Positions 6,850-10,442 of a DNA stretch of 10,442 nucleotides are shown in pieces; position 1 is the stretch's first letter; every line of letters starts with the position of its first letter. The notes under the pieces were generated by a model. It worked only from the letters and a program-made list of their open reading frames with translations. It ran no database searches and was not told the origin of the DNA. A program made the translations under genes and the position numbers. The DNA comes from Fibrobacterota bacterium (GTDB lineage: Bacteria > Fibrobacterota > Chitinivibrionia > Chitinivibrionales > Chitinispirillaceae). Location of the stretch: NCBI GenBank assembly GCA_023436145.1, contig JAEZKP010000020.1:1-10442 (forward strand), given 5' to 3'.

Positions 6850-6893
6850 CCCCGGAGGTGAATCCTTTACAGAGAAGGAATTCACCTCCGGGG
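6850..6893. other. Long GC-rich hairpin just upstream of the DnaC-like gene
   Basis: CCCCGGAGGTGAA (6850-6862) pairs exactly with TTCACCTCCGGGG (6881-6893). An inner 5-bp stem TCCTT/AAGGA (6863-6867, 6875-6879) follows with one bulged base, giving 18 bp with a 7-nt loop. No T-run follows on either strand, so it is a poor Rho-independent terminator. It lies in the likely 5' leader of the DnaC-like gene, and the stem buries a GGAGGTGA Shine-Dalgarno-like sequence. Confidence 0.6.
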
Positions 6894-6980
6894 ATAAATT
6901 TCGGAGAAAATCCGCTTTAGAAAATACTACATTTCCCGCTGATGGAAAGATATTTGAAGGCTGAAAGATTCATATAACAC

Positions 6981-7009
6981 TAAAAAGGGAGTTGAAATCA
7001 ACAACTCCC
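6981..7009 (-). terminator. Rho-independent terminator of the nitroreductase gene
   Basis: On the minus strand GGGAGTTG and CAACTCCC form a perfect 8-bp stem with a 7-nt loop, followed immediately by TTTTTA. It begins 15 nt after the nitroreductase stop (7025), an ideal position. Confidence 0.8.
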
Positions 7010-7024
7010 AATACTTCAGCAGAT

Positions 7025-7606
7025 CTATTGGAGAAATTTCACTTTTGAGGTGTCACGGGCTTTTGCTGCGGGAAATTCGTCTTTTTGACCCAGAGAAATC
7101 GCCAGAATCGTTTTGTACCCTGGAGAAAAGTTGAGTTCTTCCCGGACTGAAGCTGCTTCAGGAGTATTGTTATTTATAGCACGGGCCAGATTTCCTAAAG
7201 CACAGGTTCCCAGGTTAAAGGATTCTGCACTGAGCATAATATTCTGGGAGAGAAGCCCGCAGTCAAACTCACCGTATGGATTGGTTGTGTCATTGGCTAT
7301 GATAATCAGTGTTGGTGCATCATAGAAGCTTCCTCCGGTGGACTTGATTTTCTCAAGTAAATCGCGGTTCTGCACGACTCGGATTTCCCATGGCTGATTG
7401 TTTTTTGCACTCGGTGCATTGATCCCTGATTTAATGATAATATCCAGAATATTTTTTGGCACCTGCTGGCTTTTGTATTTGCGGATGCTGTGACGGCTTA
7501 AAATTATTCTGTTTACGACATCAGAAGCATTTTCCTTTTTACCGGCATCACAGAACACAAATAAAGCCACTGTTCCGATCATTGTTAAATAAAGAATCCG
7601 TTTCAT
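7025..7606 (-). CDS. Nitroreductase-family protein with lipoprotein-type signal
   Basis: The protein has 193 residues. After a hydrophobic N-terminus (ILYLTMIGTVALFVF) comes C19, a candidate lipidation site with Phe at -1. Residues 30-193 are a short nitroreductase domain: 'RHSIRKY' (38-44, FMN phosphate contacts), 'NAPSAKNNQPWEI' (63-75, FMN/dimer motif), 'DAPTLIIIAND' and 'LSAESFNLGTCALGNL' (125-140), with the C-terminal 'LGQKDEFPAAKARD'. The family uses FMN and NAD(P)H to reduce nitroaromatics, quinones or flavins, or for dehalogenation. Family members are normally cytoplasmic, so an exported, lipid-anchored copy is unusual; the signal could otherwise be a membrane anchor. AGAGGTGA lies 7 nt before ATG 7606. 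A CACAGT/ACTGTG dyad lies ~60 nt upstream, and a strong terminator follows. Confidence 0.88.
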   Translation of the reverse strand: MKRILYLTMIGTVALFVFCDAGKKENASDVVNRIILSRHSIRKYKSQQVPKNILDIIIKSGINAPSAKNNQPWEIRVVQNRDLLEKIKSTGGSFYDAPTLIIIANDTTNPYGEFDCGLLSQNIMLSAESFNLGTCALGNLARAINNNTPEAASVREELNFSPGYKTILAISLGQKDEFPAAKARDTSKVKFLQ

Positions 7607-7664
7607 TAACCTATCACCTCTTCTTTAATTAAAGTGTTTTGAGATTGAATGCGTAAGTGAGTCA

Positions 7665-7686
7665 CACAGTAAGCAAAATAACTGTG
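7665..7686. promoter_or_regulatory. Inverted repeat CACAGT-N10-ACTGTG upstream of the nitroreductase gene
   Basis: The half-sites CACAGT (7665-7670) and ACTGTG (7681-7686) are exact reverse complements with a 10-nt AT-rich spacer, typical dimensions for a dimeric regulator. They lie 59-80 nt upstream of the ATG. No regulator gene adjoins, so the partner is unknown. Confidence 0.3.
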
Positions 7687-7787
7687 CAGTCATAAAAAAA
7701 TCAAGATTCATGATGCACCGTCATTGGGGCTTTTCTGCAGGGATACGACCGGAAGATACTGGTGTTTTAAGTACAGTCGCAGTCTAC

Positions 7788-8198
7788 TTATTTATCAATT
7801 AAATCAGACAGGTGCTGGACATACTTTCTGTCTTCGACATTGATATGGTTTAGCCACCAGTATTTCAATAATTTTAGTAATTCAGATGCATCCGATTCCT
7901 TATAGATGGTTCTTTTTATGGAAGTGATATTAGCGGTCAGTTCATCGTGCAGATTCAGATGCTCGTTGAGTTGAGGGTAATTGGATTTTTGAAGAATCAT
8001 TTTTTCGGTTTGAAAATGGATCGAGGTATAATGAAGAATTGATTCTATTGCGGGCTGGTAGATATCCTCGGAATATTTTTCCATAATCGAGTAGTGCAGT
8101 GAGTTTACCAGCGATATGATACCCCTGTGCTGTTCATCGATGATTTTGATTCCGGTATCGTTTTTTTCAGTCCAGTTGATATAGATGCAGTTTTTCAT
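7788..8198 (-). CDS. Bacteriohemerythrin (O2-binding di-iron protein)
   Basis: The protein has 136 residues, normal single-domain length. The di-iron ligands fall in the canonical order: H24 ('DEQHRGII'), H61 and E65 ('IHFQTEKMI'), H80 and H84 ('NEHLNLHDE'), H118 and D123 ('NHINVED'). All seven are present, so it should bind O2 reversibly through a mu-oxo di-iron site in a four-helix bundle. There is no signal peptide, so it is cytoplasmic. In anaerobes and microaerophiles such proteins buffer or deliver oxygen or act as oxygen sensors. AGAAGGAG (8207-8214) lies 8 nt before ATG 8198. The next gene on the strand is the redox enzyme nitroreductase, but with a ~180-bp gap co-transcription is uncertain. 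Confidence 0.95.
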   Translation of the reverse strand: MKNCIYINWTEKNDTGIKIIDEQHRGIISLVNSLHYSIMEKYSEDIYQPAIESILHYTSIHFQTEKMILQKSNYPQLNEHLNLHDELTANITSIKRTIYKESDASELLKLLKYWWLNHINVEDRKYVQHLSDLIDK

Positions 8199-8358
8199 TT
8201 CAATTGCTCCTTCTGACGACTCAATACCTTTCCATGATCAATCAATGATTATTCCTGAGTTTAAAGACTCAAGCTTTTGTCCCCCGATTTCTGATTTTTT
8301 TGATTTTAACTGCTTTTCAGAAAAAAGGCAATATCAAAAACCATAAATCCCGGATCTC

Positions 8359-8457
8359 ATAACCGGTTTCCTGCAACTTTCCTGAATCATATTAATGGTT
8401 GCCGGTGATCAGGCTATGAATTGGTTTCAGGATCTGCCTGAAAGGCTGACCGGTTAT
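8359..8457 (+). ncRNA. Candidate structured RNA with three-way-junction-like helices
   Basis: Three helices nest in 99 nt. P1 is ATAACCGGT (8359-8367) with ACCGGTTAT (8449-8457), 9 bp and perfect. P2 is CCTGA-A-TCA (8381-8389) with TGATCAGG (8406-8413), 8 bp with one bulge. P3 is TTTCAGG (8425-8431) with CCTGAAA (8437-8443), 7 bp with a 5-nt loop. P2 and P3 lie side by side inside P1, as in many riboswitches and small RNAs. I recognise no known class. The strand is a guess based on the T-rich tail downstream. Chance pairing or decayed repeats are possible. Confidence 0.25.
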
Positions 8458-8506
8458 AGCGAAGGGAACGCCCTGGTAAACAAGCCAAAAGGAGAATATC
8501 CATCAA

Positions 8507-8552
8507 GCACTGAAAGTGCGGGCTATTTATTAATGCCCCTTATTTTGTTTTC
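8507..8552 (+). terminator. Two small hairpins followed by a T-rich tail, weak terminator candidate
   Basis: GCACT/AGTGC (8507-8511, 8515-8519, GAA loop) is followed at once by GGGC/GCCC (8520-8523, 8535-8538) and then a T-rich stretch (8540-8552). Each stem is short, but the tail suits plus-strand termination about 50-90 nt after the putative structured RNA. Confidence 0.3.
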
Positions 8553-8834
8553 ATTCAATCTGTTATAATTCTGACGACCACTTGTAGAATTAACCTTAAG
8601 CAAAAATATATTCTTTCTTACTCATAACAGACTCCTTTCCTTCAGAACTGACTCATATTAAACGAATGAAAATTCTCAGGCAACAATTTACAAACCAGAG
8701 GCGAAAAGTTATCAAAATATAATAGGATTTTTCAAGAGCCTTTATTTCCAGGCACTTTGTTCAGGATAACTGAAACGATCATCTATGTCAAGAACAAAAT
8801 TTATACAAAATAAGACAGAGAAATATTAAAACAC

Positions 8835-8882
8835 ACCTCCTTTGTCCCGATAGAAACCTATGGGAATCGGGACTACGGAGGT
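8835..8882. repeat. Dispersed nested inverted repeat, copy 2 (GTCCCGAT/ATCGGGAC family)
   Basis: Inner arms GTCCCGAT (8844-8851) and ATCGGGAC (8866-8873) are perfect, as are outer arms ACCTCC (8835-8840) and GGAGGT (8877-8882). The core GTCCCGATAG ... ATCGGGACTACG is shared with the reverse strand of copy 1 (3843-3906), while loop and outer arms differ. Outer arms that change but stay self-complementary suggest the stem-loop shape is maintained. Confidence 0.65.
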
Positions 8883-8929
8883 TGAAAGAGGGCGCCTGCG
8901 TTAAAATCCTATTCCTTCCGTTTCAGATT

Positions 8930-8987
8930 TGTCTGCACCGGGAAAACTTTCCTAAAAACACCGAAAAAAAATTTCCCTAAACAGACA
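8930..8987. repeat. Symmetric two-tier inverted repeat
   Basis: TGTCTG (8930-8935) pairs with CAGACA (8982-8987), and GGGAAA (8940-8945) with TTTCCC (8972-8977), each perfect. A symmetric 4-nt gap separates the tiers on both sides, and the loop is 26 nt and A-rich. Function unknown. Confidence 0.4.
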
Positions 8988-9026
8988 CCCAGAGATACGA
9001 TAGCGGTAACCGGGGTGGATGTGATG

Positions 9027-9046
9027 GTAAAATGTCTCGATTTTAC
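9027..9046. repeat. Perfect 7-bp hairpin
   Basis: GTAAAAT (9027-9033) and ATTTTAC (9040-9046) are perfect complements with a 6-nt loop. It lies about 50 nt upstream of a TATAAT box (9094-9099) that may serve the plus-strand gene at 9121, though no good -35 hexamer was found. Confidence 0.3.
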
Positions 9047-9120
9047 TTCGGTACAGTCAGGGGACCAGAAGAAAGATCAAACCTCTTGCGTTTTATAATA
9101 CTATTAAAACTTATTTAGCT

Positions 9121-10218
9121 TTGGTTGATAGATTCAAGCTGCCTTTTACGCATATCTTTTTCTTTATGCATAGCAGCATATTTTACATTGTATTTTTACT
9201 TGTATCGATCAGCCCCCAATACGTCCATTGCATAAATGTGATTGATCAACAAAATTCAGGATTTAACATCATGGTATGTTACCAACTAAACGATAAAGAA
9301 CCGGAGAAGATTGGTAGTGATTCGGAATTCTGTCAGAAGATACTCCAAAGAGGTGACATATTTTCCAGAGAATCAGATAATCTGCTCATATATATCGAAT
9401 TGACATGCTTTGTTTTTGCTATTGTGAGCGGATGCATATTCAGGTGTATCGATTTTATACCCTGTAATCCAGATTTCTTTGAAAGGATAAATTCTGAAAT
9501 AAACGTAAGGTTTATCGGTTTAATCAGTACAGATGAATATTGCAAGTGTTTTGATATCTATTGTCACCAAAGTAAAACATACGGAGGTGATCCTTCACTA
9601 CAAAAAACAGGAAAAGGGATGCTTGACATTGAATTTAAAGGTGTCAAACAGAAAGATGTTTCATCAAATCACTCACTGGCCAAAGGTGGTTTCTCAAATG
9701 AAATAGAAACAATATTAGCTGGTCCTGGTGGCTTAAAAAGTGGAGGATATGGTAGTAAAATCAGAGGTGAAAATGGGATAGGAAACGGTCCGGGTTACAA
9801 GAGTGGTTTTAATAAAAGTGTTACAAGACACTTAGAGAAAAAACATGAACCGCTCTATAATGATTCACTTCATTTTAGCTATTTTTTTGCGAAGTATGGG
9901 TTTAAATATAATAGAGCTTTGGTTATAAAAAATACAGGAGATAAGAATATAGAAGGGAAATGGGTATTAAAATTTGATCTGCTTAAACCAATGTACTGGA
10001 AACCTGATAATAATCCTGAAGTTACTTTTAAAGTAGAAGATTGGGATCCCTACCTGTACCATTACACATTTACCGTAGATCCGGAAATACTACCAGGCGA
10101 AACATTCATACTGGAAGGAGCAGTACAGGGTGTTTTTATGCTGGATCTTTCATACTATATTGTAAACCTGAGCGTAAACGGCAAAGTACCTTATGTTGTT
10201 TCCTGTGATAGATCTTAA
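9121..10218 (+). CDS. Mosaic exported protein: Cys-rich N-part, Gly-rich linker, CBM-like domain
   Basis: The frame encodes up to 365 residues from TTG 9121, or 350 from ATG 9166; neither has a ribosome site, so the start is uncertain. Hydrophobic stretches lie at ~18-31 (possible signal peptide, ending near YVHC) and ~88-108. Ten Cys fall in residues 37-148 and only one after that. Residues ~188-230 are Gly-rich (GGLKSGGYGSKIRG, IGNGPGYKSGF), like linkers seen in TonB/AgmX-type envelope proteins. Residues ~262-357 have 'LVIKNTGDKNIEGKWVLKFDL', 'WDPYLYHYTFTVDP' and 'ILPGETFILEGAVQG', reminiscent of CBM2-like carbohydrate-binding beta-sandwiches. The C-terminal half is coding-like; the N-terminal 150 residues are unrecognised and could include a frameshifted or decayed region. 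The next ORF continues in the same frame after TAA. Confidence 0.6.
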   Translation: MVDRFKLPFTHIFFFMHSSIFYIVFLLVSISPQYVHCINVIDQQNSGFNIMVCYQLNDKEPEKIGSDSEFCQKILQRGDIFSRESDNLLIYIELTCFVFAIVSGCIFRCIDFIPCNPDFFERINSEINVRFIGLISTDEYCKCFDIYCHQSKTYGGDPSLQKTGKGMLDIEFKGVKQKDVSSNHSLAKGGFSNEIETILAGPGGLKSGGYGSKIRGENGIGNGPGYKSGFNKSVTRHLEKKHEPLYNDSLHFSYFFAKYGFKYNRALVIKNTGDKNIEGKWVLKFDLLKPMYWKPDNNPEVTFKVEDWDPYLYHYTFTVDPEILPGETFILEGAVQGVFMLDLSYYIVNLSVNGKVPYVVSCDRS

Positions 10219-10227
10219 TCTGCTTCA

Positions 10228-10442
10228 ATGCAACCGACAGATCCCAAAGATTCCACCAGTTTTATTGATTATTTCATCCCATATAGAGCTATACTGGATT
10301 ATTCGGTGGAAAATAGGATAACTCTGGATTTTGGCAGATTCTACCCTGGTTACTCCAATTCCAGTTCCATTCCTTTCAATATAGGAGCTGATATTTTCAG
10401 TGGAAATCTGGCTCCTTTGTTCCAGATGCGAAACCTTCCCAA
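10228..10442 (+). CDS. ORF open to the right window edge (unrecognised, 3' truncated)
   Basis: From ATG 10228 the frame stays open for 71 codons to the edge (MQPTDPKDSTSFIDYF..., ...ITLDFGRFYPGY..., ...GADIFSGNLAPLFQM). Aromatic/Gly-rich alternation suggests beta structure, but no family is recognised. There is no Shine-Dalgarno before the ATG, and it lies in the same frame as the preceding gene with TAA-TCT-GCT-TCA between. It may therefore be the rest of one gene split by a nonsense codon, or a separate gene with a weak start. Confidence 0.4.
   Translation, partial: MQPTDPKDSTSFIDYFIPYRAILDYSVENRITLDFGRFYPGYSNSSSIPFNIGADIFSGNLAPLFQMRNLP

Larger units (their letters stand above)
8215..9120. 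other. 0.9-kb gene-free region rich in inverted repeats
   Basis: No convincing protein gene is present. A 57-codon plus-strand frame (8395-8568) lacks a ribosome site and overlaps hairpins. The interval instead carries a possible three-helix RNA (8359-8457), hairpins with a T-rich tail (8507-8552), a dispersed repeat (8835-8882), a nested inverted repeat (8930-8987) and a short perfect hairpin (9027-9046). It separates the minus-strand block from the plus-strand gene at the right. Confidence 0.6.

Noticed and set aside
2578..8368. The palindrome AACCGGTT at 2578-2585, 2788-2795 and 8361-8368
   Set aside because: Three copies are more than expected by chance, but one is inside the HTH coding region, the spacing is arbitrary and there are no shared flanks. 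Probably local oligonucleotide bias.
8395..8568. 57-codon plus-strand ORF (MVAGDQAMNWF...)
   Set aside because: No ribosome site, no recognised domain, and it coincides with several hairpins. Its codon use is not implausible, so a decayed gene cannot be fully excluded.
8211..8577. Repeated 10-mer TTCTGACGAC at 8211-8220 and 8568-8577
   Set aside because: No homology extends beyond the 10-mer; one copy overlaps the hemerythrin ribosome site. Likely coincidence.
1..10442. CRISPR array, tRNA or rRNA genes
   Set aside because: No regularly spaced direct repeats were seen, no TPsiC-like GTTCGA motif with cloverleaf pairing, and no conserved rRNA segment.

Overview
The window looks like a chromosomal segment of a Gram-negative, AT-leaning bacterium, most likely from Fibrobacterota (Fibrobacter / Chitinispirillum / Chitinivibrio side). 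The main clue is the protein at 1735-2595. It has the layout and terminal signature of the TIGR02147 / DUF4423 HTH family, known mainly from Fibrobacter and Bdellovibrio relatives. The lipoproteins, outer-membrane barrel and LRR/carboxypeptidase-regulatory-like lipoprotein fit a diderm host. The phylum call is inference.

Layout. The left edge holds the 3' end of a plus-strand BNR/Asp-box beta-propeller gene (2-145), which faces a minus-strand block across a perfect palindrome (192-215). From 258 to 8198 every gene is on the minus strand. In transcription order these are a bacteriohemerythrin (7788-8198), a lipoprotein-type nitroreductase (7025-7606, with a clear terminator), a zinc-ribbon DnaC/IstB-like ATPase (6043-6816), a small outer-membrane barrel (4994-5530, GTG start), a YfcE-like phosphoesterase (4068-4685), an exported calcineurin-like phosphoesterase (2888-3670), and a translationally coupled pair: HTH/DUF4423 regulator (1735-2595) then LRR lipoprotein (258-1751). 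Apart from that pair, the genes are separated by gaps of roughly 180 to 510 bp and look individually transcribed. A 0.9-kb gene-free stretch (8215-9120) rich in inverted repeats leads to a plus-strand mosaic protein (9121-10218: hydrophobic Cys-rich N-part, Gly-rich linker, CBM-like beta-sandwich). An ORF then runs off the right edge in the same frame, separated only by one TAA.

Most interesting. (1) The regulator/LRR-lipoprotein module has a putative promoter with four copies of an ATGYGCAM-type motif around it, one in the -35/-10 spacer, which suggests an autoregulated switch controlling a surface LRR protein. (2) Two copies of an inverted-repeat family with GTCCCGAT/ATCGGGAC arms lie 5 kb apart in opposite orientation, and a different nested palindrome lies at 2818-2849. 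(3) A 99-nt stretch at 8359-8457 has three helices arranged like a three-way junction and is followed by terminator-like hairpins, making it a possible structured RNA. (4) Two predicted lipoproteins both carry Phe just before the lipobox Cys. (5) A nitroreductase appears to be exported as a lipoprotein. No CRISPR array, tRNA, rRNA or intact transposase was seen.
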